In this document: one piece after another, positions 36,189 to 46,168 of the stretch
How positions within the stretch are numbered: the stretch's first letter is position 1
Layout: every line of letters starts with the position of its first letter
Assembly (NCBI GenBank): GCA_029339505.1
Contig: JAQISU010000164.1
Coordinates: forward strand, 1,550,001-1,614,000
Length of the DNA stretch: 64,000 bases
Reading direction: 5' to 3'
Source: Unio delphinus
Taxonomy: Eukaryota > Mollusca > Bivalvia > Unionida > Unionidae
Translations under genes and position numbers: made by a program
The notes under the pieces: model-generated
Seen by the model: the letters and a program-made list of their open reading frames with translations, nothing else
The model's database searches: none
What the model was told of the DNA's origin: nothing

Positions 36189-36261
36189 CTCGATGACTGA
36201 AATTAAAGAATCACTCGAGCGTGAAAAAGAACAAGACGATGAAACACTATTTTTGGGATAA
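36189..36261 (+). CDS. Predicted transposon-borne zinc-finger protein, exon 3 (terminal)
   Basis: A pyrimidine-rich acceptor (TTCACCCCTCATTCAG) precedes it. Entered in phase 2, as exon 2 leaves it, the frame reads SSMTEIKESLEREKEQDDET, then LFLG and TAA (36259-36261). It is a charged, acidic, probably helical tail. The three exons total 321 nt (103+145+73), exactly 107 codons. The mutual phase agreement of all junctions is the main evidence for the model. Confidence 0.55.
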
Positions 36262-36493
36262 CTAAGAGTATAGTGTAAATTTTCACACTTGAAGCGAAAC
36301 GCATACCGAATTTGATCGATTAACGATAACAAAATACTGCATCGCTTACCATTTGAAATGAGGCAATTGTTATCATAATATTCTGTTAAAAATATTATTA
36401 AGCAGTGACAATGCTAATAAATCGCAAGATATATTCAGCAAACTAATCCGATCATGAAAAAAATTAGTAAAGTTTAACATTTTAAAATAAATA

Positions 36494-36499
<6 letters not shown>

Positions 36500-36570
<71 letters not shown>

Positions 36571-36805
36571 GATTATTGGGTATGAAATCTTAACGGTAGG
36601 CCCCTAAATTAAAATGAAGACAATAGTGTAATGCTGATGCATTTCTTTAAATGTCAGATATTTCTATTGACGTGGGGCAAAATGTCCATGGGCCGAAATG
36701 TCCATGGGGCGAAACGTCCATGTACCAGGTGGGGCGAAATGTCCATTGAAGTGGGGGAGAAATGTCCTGGGCCGAAACATCCATGGGGCGAAACGTCCAT
36801 AATCT
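36500..36805 (-). repeat. Inner element right end: (GA)n tract plus right TIR
   Basis: About 34 GA dinucleotides (36500-36567), then seven GGGGCGAAACGTCCAT-type repeats in tandem from 36672, the inverse of the left end. Confidence 0.88.
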
Positions 36806-37143
36806 GGACGCATACGTTGTTACTAATTGTCCCTGTTCTTCATGTATGCATGTAATAAAACTCTAGAATGTACATTTCGGAATAATGTTGTTAGTTTTTT
36901 GTTCTTTAAGAAACCTTTGCATGCTATTATTTCGTCTTACAGAGACATCTCCTTCAGTCATTCTTTGGATGGTAAATTTTACTGTTCTAATCTGGGAAAA
37001 ATATATTCCGTATACATAGGGTGCTGTATTGAAAACGTTTCAATACTGACTCAAGCAAAGCATGCATACATATCTTCGATTATTTAAATAATTATATCTG
37101 TTTTAAAACAACAAAGTAAAAATATGTAAAATGAAGAGACGAA

Positions 37144-37150
<7 letters not shown>

Positions 37151-37215
<65 letters not shown>

Positions 37216-37340
37216 TAAACGACAAGCACCTTGGGTACGAAGCGACCAGCAGCATGGGTACGAAGCGACTAGCAGCATGGGTACGAAACAACCGATTTCC
37301 ACTGGGTACGAAACGACTTGGGTACGGAACGACCAGGTGC
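37151..37340 (-). repeat. (TC)n tract plus right TIR of outer element
   Basis: About 31 TC dinucleotides (37151-37212), then GGGTACGAAGCGACCAGCAG-type repeats to 37340. Confidence 0.88.
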
Positions 37341-37690
37341 CTAATATGTCTGCCTTAGTGGTTGTCATGAAAACCTTGCCACTACTCGCCCTAAACGGAT
37401 GATCATTATCGCGAAATTTTCAGGAGGTTCTATAATAATTGTGACATTCGTACATAAGGAAAGTCTTACAAATCTTGTCAGGAATTCCCCTAAAATAGCT
37501 GATCATTATGGAACGAGGCATTTATTTGAAGATTTTGACGATGTCTGTTTTGTCCTAAATGAAAATGGTGCCAAGCTGACATCGAATAAGTTTACGGCAG
37601 CATATCATTTGAAAATCTTGTTATATCTGAAGAATATCGGAGATGGTTTTCACTCGACACTAATTTGGCTTTATCATGAATACCTTTCAC
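37341..37690. repeat. Right flank of the nested transposons: resumed ~145-bp repeat units
   Basis: CTAATATGTCTGCCTTAGTGG continues the unit broken at 32683. GAAAATGGTGCCAAGCTGAC and GCATATCATTTGAAAATCTT follow as the next unit. The open frame at 37399-37722 is this repeat, not a gene. Confidence 0.8.
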
Positions 37691-38673
37691 ATGCACATGT
37701 GGTGGAAAGGTATACAAAGTGAGTAAAATTTATTGCAATTTATTATTTTAGTAATTATACTAGGTGCATATAATCAATATTTTGTGATTGCTATTACTAC
37801 ACTGGAGAGAAGGCATGCACAAAACCACAGCAAGTGGTATGAGCAGTTTTACTACTTCATTCTAACATTGCTTTATCCAAATTGTATACTTTTAAGTGCA
37901 CATTTAAATCAGAATAATTATATGCATTTTACAAAACCCTTATCTTGTATGTGAGAAAGAGAACTTCCATCTAGTCTCGCTGTAAAAAGATAGATTATTT
38001 ATCAAAAATACTTTCAATGGGTAGAAATGGATCATTAGGTGCACTGTTATGATTAAGTAACGGGCACACATAGAACTTCATCACATAATTAATTTAATTT
38101 ATGTTACAAATATACAAATTACACTCAGTCGTTCATTGACTGATTACGGTAATGACAGCCCCGAACCATAATCTTCGAGAAGCAAAGATGCGGCTGTTGG
38201 TGATGCTGGTGGCATAATCCTCACAACACAACAACCATTACTAATATCACATGTGTTGAAAAATCAAACAACGATGACACTGATACATGTGCTACAGATA
38301 CTACAACAACGGAGAACATGCCAACAACGACCACATATTGATAAGAAACCGACTAGATGATATTCGGGTGGAGAGCCTTAGTCTGAGCTTTTTCATTGAA
38401 AGAAGAATATTTTATTTTTTTAACCTACTAATTAACCTATTTTGTAACTAATATAATTTTTTTTTTTTACATTTTTTTACATTTTATTTCATGAAAATGT
38501 ATTGGAAAAGTTAATTCATATATATCAAGCCTGCTCAACAATATAGCCGATTTTTATCTTCAACAAGGTAAAATATTGCCACACAGATACTCCTTTTGCA
38601 CATAAATGGCATTTTAGCTTCACAGTTTGCTCTTACCCAACTCTATTAATGTTATACAATATTTACATACGTT
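37691..38673. other. Non-coding stretch, nothing recognised
   Basis: AT-rich sequence with a poly-T tract near 38460; no supported gene. Confidence 0.55.
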
Positions 38674-39150
38674 AGGATATGACATAACGTTTATCACATA
38701 CCTGAACTGTTTTGATTGAATATCACAACGGACCCGAATAGTGGAGAGCATTGGAAGCTAATACGTTACAAGAATTTAGTTAACAGAGCAAGATTTTCAA
38801 AATGCTATTGCTATTCCATAATTCTCCCATTGCTATTAAGACGTTGACGAGATACCTATCTTCCTTACGAAACTCAATTAGTGTTAACGCTTTGGCAAAT
38901 GCTCATCGCTAACTTAATGTTCTTCAAGAGAATTAGGATAAGACCTAACTTTTGTCACAAACATGAACTATTTTGATTTTGTATCACAATACGTTACAAG
39001 AATTTAGTGAACCAAGCAAGATTTGTATACTGTTAACGTTTTTAAAGGTTAGTAATTATGCTATTGCTCGTCTAAAATTCTTCCAATCATTTTAACTCTT
39101 GATGATGTTAACGGGATACAGATCGTCCTCAGGAATTATGATTCTTGTCA
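38674..39150. repeat. Degenerate two-copy direct repeat (~260-bp offset)
   Basis: GGATATGACATAACGTTTAT-CACA...TGAACTGTTTTGATT and ATACGTTACAAGAATTTAGT (38674-38870) recur as GGATAAGACCTAACTTTTGT...TGAACTATTTTGATT and ATACGTTACAAGAATTTAGT (38936-39150). Confidence 0.75.
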
Positions 39151-39674
39151 ATTGTTGACTGTTTGCTCTTCGCTACATCTTCCATTGCTCGTTTCGAGTT
39201 AAGGGCATTTAAAGAGCAGTTGATGAGCTTTAGCATCAACACCAACGTTCCTATGATACATGAAGAGTTTTCAGGTAATATGTCAACTTACCCGATTAGC
39301 GAAAATAATTGGAAGACCTTTTTATAAAAAAAAGTTACCAAATAGCAGTTGACGATAGCTGTTGCTTTCCTATAAGTCTTATAATGCCCTTGCTGATGTT
39401 GGTGGAAATAAAAGGAAGGCGATAACTGAAGCGAACAAGTTTGCCAAAGAAAGGCTGCAAAAATGTTAACTGTTTGGCGAGAAAATCGAACAAGTCCGTA
39501 GATCACCAGATAAGGTAACTTCAGGTAACTTCACAGGAAAAGAAAGATTATGCATCAGAAATGAGATGCAAACGATTTGACATAGATTAGTAAATACCAA
39601 TATAATCTTTTCAACCTGAACTTACTCCAGCATATAATTACCGCGTGCCGACAACCTGAAAAAAATCATTTTCA

Positions 39675-39884
39675 AAATGCTGGCCCCTGATGTTTCCTGC
39701 ACAACAAATCAACTAACCTGTCTTTACAGCTCCTGACATTTCCAAATATTGTTCCAAATTCATGGATTGCAGCTTGAAAGCCTTCCTCTCTGAGATAAAT
39801 TTGCATAATCGTGTCTTTTTTTGTACCTGAATTTAAAACTGAAATAGCGAAGATGTCCTCAGAAAGATCAATAATTCCTTTTCC
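39675..39884 (-). pseudogene. Unrecognised coding-like tract (- strand)
   Basis: A 70-codon open tract reads GKGIIDLSEDIFAISVLNSG, then TKKDTIMQIYLREEGFQAAI and HEFGTIFGNVRSCKDR, with protein-like composition. CAG|GTTAGT (at 39716-39720) is a good donor at its end. A TGA lies directly upstream and no family was recognised. It may be an exon of an unidentified gene or a fragment of an old mobile element. A second tract lies upstream on the same strand (40325-40540). Confidence 0.35.
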
Positions 39885-40324
39885 TCAAACAATCTGGTCT
39901 ATTATATGACACAAACTATAATGGACAGCAACTCGAGAATATTAATACTGCAACTTGTCTGGAACAATGGGAGTGAGAGCTATTACAGGAAAGTATCCGC
40001 CTTAAAATATACCACCATAACTGGAATGCATGCTTCCGGTGAAGGAGTTAATCTGGAGAAGACCACTTTACTACCTGCATCATGGAAATTCTATTAAACA
40101 ATGATAGAAACATTTCCCATAATCCTAAAAAAAATCAGATTTTAAATGTTTCATCTTAATTAACTTTCTTTCAACTTTCTTATCTGATGAAGACAAGGGA
40201 CAATTATCAGAAGTTATGTCAATTTCACCATTATTAATATGGCTAACTGTTATACGACTGTCTAATTTGATGCAGTCTTTGTTCTAAGGATAAAAACTGG
40301 TTGAAACGGATATAGCTTAGTTTT

Positions 40325-40540
40325 TACCCTCAATCGGGACTTTAAATGGCCGGCGTGATCTGTCATCGATCCAAATATCATTATTTAGTTCCTTCATCTC
40401 TTCTTTCAACAAATGTTGCTCTTTTTCTTCTCGGTTCAATATCGTTCTTTTGCTTCGCTTCCTGAATTTAATCGTTGAATGTCAATATTTCCGTATCTGT
40501 CTTGTAGGTCATCTAAATACCTTTTAAAAGACTATTTCAA
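40325..40540 (-). pseudogene. Unrecognised coding-like tract with a frameshift (- strand)
   Basis: Two overlapping frames look protein-coding. One reads FKRYLDDLQDRYGNIDIQRL then NSGSEAKERY and a stop; the next frame continues ILNREEKEQHLLKEEMKELN, NDIWIDDRSRRPFKVP and a TAA near 40325. A single frameshift near 40430 would link them, which suggests a decayed gene or element. No family was recognised. Confidence 0.35.
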
Positions 40541-40675
40541 AACAACCAAAGAATGTTCCAAAACACCATCCACTATCCATGATAATTTATGCATATAAAT
40601 AAAAACAAACAAAAGATTATTTTTAGTTGATGTTGACAAAATTAGTAAACTTCATGCATTGTCTAATTTTCAAGA

Positions 40676-40731
40676 TCAGTAGAGGTTTTTACCTTGTTGG
40701 TAATTGCTAAGGGAAAGATATGCTCCTGCCT

Positions 40732-40787
<56 letters not shown>

Positions 40788-40960
40788 GTCGACGCTCTTT
40801 TGGTATTTAGCTCTTTTGTCTTGCACTCATTTGTCGGCGCTCTTTGTCGGCGCTTTTTTCGCGCGCTCTTTTGTCGGGGTGACATATTATAATAAGGCAA
40901 CTTGCGAGCGGGTACTGAATGCACTCGGGTAACAGTTATTACGTCTGGTTCAGTATCCAC
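40676..40960 (-). CDS. Unrecognised basic, Ser-rich coding-like exon (- strand)
   Basis: The - strand frame reads DTEPDVITVTRVHSVPARKL, then PYYNMSPRQKSARKKRRQRA and PTNECKTKELNTKRAST. A run of about 18 serines encoded by (AGT)n follows, and the tract ends near a possible donor, CAACAAG|GTAAAA. KSARKKRRQRA could be a nuclear localisation signal. The serine run comes from the (CTA)n microsatellite. It may belong with the two tracts downstream on the same strand. The function is unknown and the reading may be spurious. Confidence 0.3.
40729..40786. repeat. (CTA)n microsatellite, ~19 copies
   Basis: Pure CTA trinucleotides on the + strand. Confidence 0.97.
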
Positions 40961-41938
40961 AAATGTTGTCTCATTCTACTTTTAAATTTTTGGAGTATCT
41001 TTTGGCGATAAGACATTAGTTAGATTTAGGAATTCTTGTTATTGGTGTAAATTAATTGTTCATTCTCTAGAATATGATAATTGGGTATGCATTTTAGCGG
41101 CAGTGCACAATGAGTAATCATGCATTGATCCCGAAGTGGAACCTGACCCATTCATTGTACGTTGCTTTGTTTGCAGCCCAGTCTATCAAAATAACGAAGG
41201 CTAACCTATGATAAGAACTATACTGTGATTTCATCTTTCAATGTATGTTAGATTAACATGTGATTTATTACAATTTGGACGCAGTGGAAAGTTCATTACT
41301 GAAAAACAAATGTTGAAACTATATATGAATAGTAATTGTGATCTGAGTCCTTGTAGATTTTCGAAATCGGCCAACATGTGTCAAATCTTCTCCAATTTCT
41401 CGTGAATTGAAAGAGGACTATTGAGATGTTATGAAAACGTATCCATTTTTTTTTTATTACAGCTGGCTTAAGTTTTACACTTAGAGACGAAGCTAGCGGG
41501 GATGGAAATCGAAGTAATCATATGCTTGCCTGTTGGGTAAATAGTCACGCCAGTCTCAAACTGACTATATAAAGGGCAATAGTGTATTCACTTTGTATAA
41601 ATAGGTACATGATCGTCGGGCAAGTAGTCACATTATACAGTTAGGCGCACAACAGTTTAGTCGGATCGTGCGTTTCTGTAATTACGAAGTTTCAAATGAT
41701 CATTTGATCTGCCACTTCCGCCATGCGGTTTCTGTCTACAAACAGGAGCGGAATAAAATTAGAGTGCATAAATAAATAACGATTTTTTAAAAAAAGCTAT
41801 AAAATAACAATTAATTTTAAAGGATATCAATGAATGGAGATCTGGTATCTATACATTTTTTCAACCATCCATAGATTTAATGGCTACACACCGCACTAAA
41901 CTTTCATTTTCAATCCTTTTGGCAAAAAAGTTGAATAG
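40961..41938. other. Non-coding stretch; possible TATA element
   Basis: No gene is recognised. GACTATATAAAGGGC near 41562 resembles a TATA box, but no transcribed coding region follows, so no promoter is called. Confidence 0.4.
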
Positions 41939-42125
41939 GTCGTCCCACCCAGTCACATTATCCTGACACCAGGCCGACCAGTCCTAACATTAACCTCTTA
42001 ATGCAGAGCGCCAAGCGAGGCAGTTATTACTACCATTTTTGTAAGTCTTTGGTATGACTCTGACGGGGATCGAACCCACGACCTCCCGCTTCCGCGACAG
42101 ACGAACTAACCACTGGGCCACCGGG

Positions 42126-42126
<1 letters not shown>
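41939..42126 (-). mobile_element. tRNA-derived SINE, family S1, complete head
   Basis: On the - strand it opens CCCGGTGGCCCAGTGGTTAG (box A), then GGTCGTGGGTTCGATCCCCG (box B), CATACCAAAGACTTACAAAA, CATTAAGAGGTTAAT and CAGGATAATGTGACTGGGTG. It lacks the 3' tail seen in the copy at 16209. Its 5' end abuts a (GA)n tract. Confidence 0.88.

Positions 42127-42127
<1 letters not shown>

Positions 42128-42211
<84 letters not shown>
42128..42211. repeat. (GA)n microsatellite, ~42 copies
   Basis: It starts at the 5' edge of the SINE. Confidence 0.97.
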
Positions 42212-42213
<2 letters not shown>

Positions 42214-43074
42214 CACAAACATTTGTTTAGATTGTTTGTGGAAATAGGTGTTTATTGGACTATACTATTTTATGGAATTTTTGTGAATTATTCAAAGGAG
42301 TTCTGGACAGTGACATCTTGACATGGTCACAATTCTTGGCGGAGTTCCTGTTCTGAGGTTTATATGGAACCTTTCGAGCTTCGAGCACCCATACATGTTC
42401 TATAAAATGAGTTAAATATAAAAAGTCTTGCCTGCTTCGTATGCATAGTTTTCGCAAATCTTCGAAAACTGAATGCTATTGACTTCAGAGACGGGAAACG
42501 GAGAGTCACACACGACTGCTTTTGTATGAAGTTGATGACATGATCAGGCTAGTTTTAGGATGACAAATACCACAAACTGAACATACAACTGCTTAAGCAT
42601 AAGTCTAGTGGGATTAAGAATTCAGTTTTTCCGATTTTCTAAGGATGGTACATTTAAGGATTTTGAAAACAAAAGGTGAGGAGGGTCGACTGAAATGTGA
42701 CTGAGCATTCAAAATTGTGCTTGGTCCATTTCGAGTCTACTGAATTTGAAAAGAACTTGTAGATGATGACAAAACATGGGAATGAAAATACAGACTTAAT
42801 TAGAATGCTGTACAAACTATTTTTAATTACGTACCAATGCAGAAATCACACGATTATGCTGCTTCAAGAGATATGTACAATAGCACAACCGAAACATTAC
42901 ACAAAAATACGAAGATGGAGGTAGGAGCTCAATATAGGTAATATTTTTGTAATATCAAACTCTGTTGCAACAGATGCGATATACATCATCATCATCCTTG
43001 TTATTATCGTCAACGTCTTGTTTTATTTGTTAACTTTCAGCAATATTTTTTGTTTGTTATGAAATAAACACTAC

Positions 43075-43106
<32 letters not shown>

Positions 43107-43554
43107 AAAAAAATAATTTGTGTTGAATCTGGATGATACTGTTCTTTTCGCATTATACAAAGAAAAATATTAAACGACCTAGAATATATCGGTGAAACGA
43201 AAATGAGATAGGTGCATATTATTATCTTTCACAAATAAATTTATTTACCAAACAGTTGAAAAGTGAAAGATGGGATTAAACTAACACATATTCTATTTAG
43301 AGTTTATGAAGATCTCATCATATCGGTGTACGTTGGTTTAAGTGATTCATGGGGGGGGGGATGACTGACAAGGACATCAGAGAAGTAATTAAGCGTGCCT
43401 AAGCATGAAATTGAAGGAAACAGTTTTCGTTTACATAAAAAAGATACATTTTTAAAATCAATAACCTGGATAACAAAACCACTAGTTCTGGACAAGCTAA
43501 TTGACCTTTTTAAAAAGAGAAGAAGCAAAATACACTGAGACTGTGGAGACTAAT
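42212..43554. other. Non-coding stretch, nothing recognised
   Basis: A (CCACC/CCCCA)n-like tract lies at 43077-43106. No gene is supported. Confidence 0.5.
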
Positions 43555-43627
43555 ACATAATTATATTTCCTAAAATGATCTAATTCATCATACTGATATG
43601 TAATTATATATCATAAAATGATCTAAT
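43555..43627. repeat. Left part of a ~42-bp tandem repeat split by an insertion
   Basis: CCTAAAATGATCTAATTCAT followed by CATACTGATATGTAATTATATATCA starts to repeat and stops at AATGATCTAAT (43617-43627). Confidence 0.75.
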
Positions 43628-44463
43628 ACCCTTATTTGTGTCTCTAATCTCACCGCGTTAACAGACGGCTGAGGCATTTTCTGCAAAGTTTAATGGAATA
43701 GGGTAGAATCGACATCCAATCGGAATTGAGAGGGTGTAGTCACCATTTTCAATCCGAATTTAACTTATTACCTTCGAAGCTAGGAATTCAGCAATTGACC
43801 AAACATCGTGCTAAAATAGGGTATAAAGCAATACTCCAAGGAAGCCACCCCTAATTTGGCAGGAAAACGTATAAAAACAAAGTTTAGTAAAGGAAGCTTT
43901 AAGGTCAAAGACTTCCTGCATAGTTAGCCCCGAGTCTCGATAAAGAGAGACGGATGTGACACTGGTAGACAAAGTAGTCAGGAGAGAGTCGAGGAGGAGG
44001 AGGACAAAAAGTCAATGAGGAGAAGGAGGAGGAGTATAGAGAAGTCAAGAGGAGAAAGAACTTGGAGCAAGTCTGGAGGAAGAGGAGAAGGAATTAGAAT
44101 AATAGGATAGAATATGCAAATGAGTAAACATTTTTTATAAAAACAATTTTAAAGCTATCTCACATTACATATCAAGTGATAATAGGCTGTTACAGTGTCG
44201 AGAGAAAGAAGAGTGATTAGAGAATTATTGTTATTGATTATTGAGTTGCATTAAATTGGTATTGATTAGAATCTCACCCTTTTGTGTACTCAGTAATTTA
44301 GCTGTCAGCATTGTTGACTGGGGGCTCGGAGCTTTACCTCACTCTATCACTTATTTCACGTCTTACAAAAACTAGCCGGGGGTGGGGTTTGGCTTCAATA
44401 ATAATTTAAATACATACTTGGGAGCACCCCACCCCAACCATAACAACCCTGCCACAATCCCAC
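43628..44463. mobile_element. 836-bp insertion in a tandem repeat, with an 11-bp target duplication
   Basis: AATGATCTAAT occurs on both sides (43617-43627 and 44464-44474), and the 42-bp repeat resumes exactly after it. Inside is a purine-rich GGAGGAGGAGGA tract. There is also an LTR-like stretch from about 43955 (TGTGACACTGG) to about 44307 (TAGCTGTCA), followed by TGGGGGCTCGGAGC, which looks like a tRNA primer-binding site. No coding sequence is present. The element type is uncertain. Confidence 0.5.
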
Positions 44464-44535
44464 AATGATCTAATCATCGTACTGATATGGAATTAAATAT
44501 CCTACAATGATGTAATTCATCATATTGATATCCTG
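44464..44535. repeat. Right part of the split ~42-bp tandem repeat
   Basis: AATGATCTAATCATCGTACT then GATATGGAATTAAATATCC, then ACAATGATGTAATTCATCAT ATTGATATCC. Confidence 0.75.
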
Positions 44536-44903
44536 CACCATGTGAAAAAGATATCATGTGATTGACCTCAGTGGGATCTGATTTCTAGACTTCTATACAA
44601 GGACATAATAAAGTTACAATTTGGTCTGGTCGCCTATATAGCTACGGCGTTCATCCCTATATACCAGAAATAATTTCCGGGAAAAAGAAGATACACGAAA
44701 TAGAAGTTCTTCATATTAGGATTGGCAAATGGCTGCCTGTCAGCGTACACGAAGGTTAATTCCTACAAGACATTAGAAGAGAAGAAAACCCCAAGTATAA
44801 TCTTTAGATTTAAAATAAAGAAATACATTGAAAAAAGAACGAAACAATAATTTTGATTTAAGTAGACCGAGGCTATCGTTGATACTATAATGACATAGAT
44901 TGG

Positions 44904-45123
44904 GGTTTAACACAATTTTTCAGCACTTGGTATGCTATTACAAGACGCCCAATATATTTGGTGGAGGAGAAAGAACCATTGACCCAAGAGAAGCCGATGT
45001 CAACCTTTCATCATTCTCACGTTGGTCGTACCGAAACTAGAAACTCACGTGGACAGATGTAAAATGTTTGAGTGATCTGTATTGTAGAGCGCCTTAGACC
45101 ACTCAGCCACTAGAAACCTTACC
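44904..45123 (-). mobile_element. tRNA-derived SINE, family S2
   Basis: On the - strand: TTTCTAGTGGCTGAGTGGTC (box A), CTTCTCTTGGGTCAATGGTT, CTTTCTCCTCCACCAAATAT and GTGCTGAAAAATTGTGTTAA then ACCCC. Box B is degenerate. Confidence 0.8.
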
Positions 45124-45499
45124 GCAGACAAGATGAAAGGTTTACCTGTTTATGTTAAATAAAGGTCACAATAAATAACCTTTTCTTACCAAAACAATAT
45201 CTGCAAATATATCATTGGCAAGATGGGACTTAACTAAACAGGTAATCGCACATTAGGTAAAGGATAGATAAATTACCGTATGTATTTGTCTATGTTTGAT
45301 CCATAAGCACGGGTGGGTGAGTTTGAGGAAGAGTAATGCGGTGGGATCCGGAGGGAGTGGTGGGGCGTAATATATACTGACTAGGAAATTTGTGAATATT
45401 GTGGGTGTTGACCATTAGGTAACTGATTGTCATAAATAACAGTCTTTTAATATTGTTGATTCGGAACGTGGTGGTGGTGGTGTTTTGTTTACACAATAA

Positions 45500-45810
45500 A
45501 TCTGAGTAAAATCAGATCTCCACTGCCCTTGGTGAAGATCTGATAGCGACCGCTCATCGGTCATGTTCTTGTGACCTTTGAGTTTGCCAACCGAAATGCT
45601 GCTTTCAGATTTTTCGAAGAGATTTGTTCCGCACACAGTAATGCTCTTCAGCTATCCTGCTCACTTTTCCAAAGGTGAAGATATACGACTTCATCCTATT
45701 GGCTGATAAAATTAGCGATTATGGTAATAACATAAATCACCAGATGATGATTCCTATGCGGTCGCAGTCAGATCTCTACGTAGGACAGTGGAGATCTGAA
45801 TTTAACCACT
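45500..45810. mobile_element. ~300-bp inverted-repeat element (MITE-like)
   Basis: AAATCAGATCTCCACTGCCC ... GATCTGATAGCGACCGC (45511-45557) is matched in inverse by GCGGTCGCAGTCAGATCTC ... CAGTGGAGATCTGAATTTAA (45758-45806), about 48 bp per arm. No transposase is present. No clear target duplication was found. Confidence 0.75.
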
Positions 45811-46106
45811 AGTAATTGTATCCACACCCGCATTTTTTTCTTTCTTCAATTTTTATGAGTTTACTTCCAATAATCTACTATTGAGTACAATATAAATATG
45901 CTTTCACTTAGCTCAAGGCTTGCATGTTAAGCAAATCGCGGATTTTGTTTACTCTGAAAAGAGGTATCCTTAAAATGTTAAATCTTCGCGGCAAAATGTT
46001 TGCGAAAAAGTCATTTAGCTGTTACACATGGTGACATTACAGAAAAAAATATCTTTAAATGCCGCGGCAACAGGACATGACACTATACCAGTATAACAGA
46101 CATCAT

Positions 46107-46110
<4 letters not shown>

Positions 46111-46165
<55 letters not shown>
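46111..46165. repeat. (TC)n microsatellite
   Basis: About 27 TC dinucleotides. Confidence 0.97.

Positions 46166-46168
<3 letters not shown>

Larger units (their letters stand above)
33238..36805. mobile_element. Inner TIR DNA transposon, 3.57 kb, nested in the outer element
   Basis: The inverted ends are built from GGACGTTTCGCCCCAT-type repeats: about four copies on the left (33244-33308) and seven in reverse on the right (36672-36800). Both ends also carry a long pyrimidine/purine tract, (TC)n on the left and (GA)n on the right, in inverted arrangement. An 8-bp target duplication GGACGCAT flanks it (33230-33237 and 36806-36813; a preceding T also matches). It contains a predicted three-exon gene for a zinc-finger protein. 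Its TIR motif resembles that of the outer element (GG-CGTTTCG core), so the two are probably related families. Confidence 0.88.
32684..37340. mobile_element. Outer TIR DNA transposon (non-autonomous; ~1.08 kb without the nested insert)
   Basis: The ends are long inverted repeats built from a short motif: GTCGTTTCGTACCCA-type repeats on the left (five CGTACCC between 32684 and 32800), and the reverse complement on the right (five GGGTACG between 37229 and 37330). An 8-bp target duplication CTAATATG flanks it (32676-32683 and 37341-37348). Removing it rejoins an intact unit of the ~145-bp repeat (ACATCTAATATG then TCTGCCTTAGTGG). No transposase was recognised in its own 1.08 kb. TSD length and subterminal repeats suggest a Mutator-like, P-like or hAT-like element; the superfamily is inferred. 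Confidence 0.88.

Noticed and set aside
37399..37722. 107-codon open frame
   Set aside because: Contains blocks of the ~145-bp degenerate repeat (GAAAATGGTGCCAAGCTGAC); no splice or domain support.
41555..41600. TATA-box promoter
   Set aside because: TATATAAAG alone in AT-rich DNA with no downstream gene is not enough.
43955..44330. Full LTR retrotransposon
   Set aside because: Only one LTR-like block and a possible primer-binding site are seen; no second LTR, gag or pol. Mentioned only as a possible solo or non-autonomous remnant.
45430..45636. 68-codon - strand frame with KSESSISVGKLKGHKN
   Set aside because: Lies largely within the inverted-repeat element at 45500-45810; no homologue recognised.
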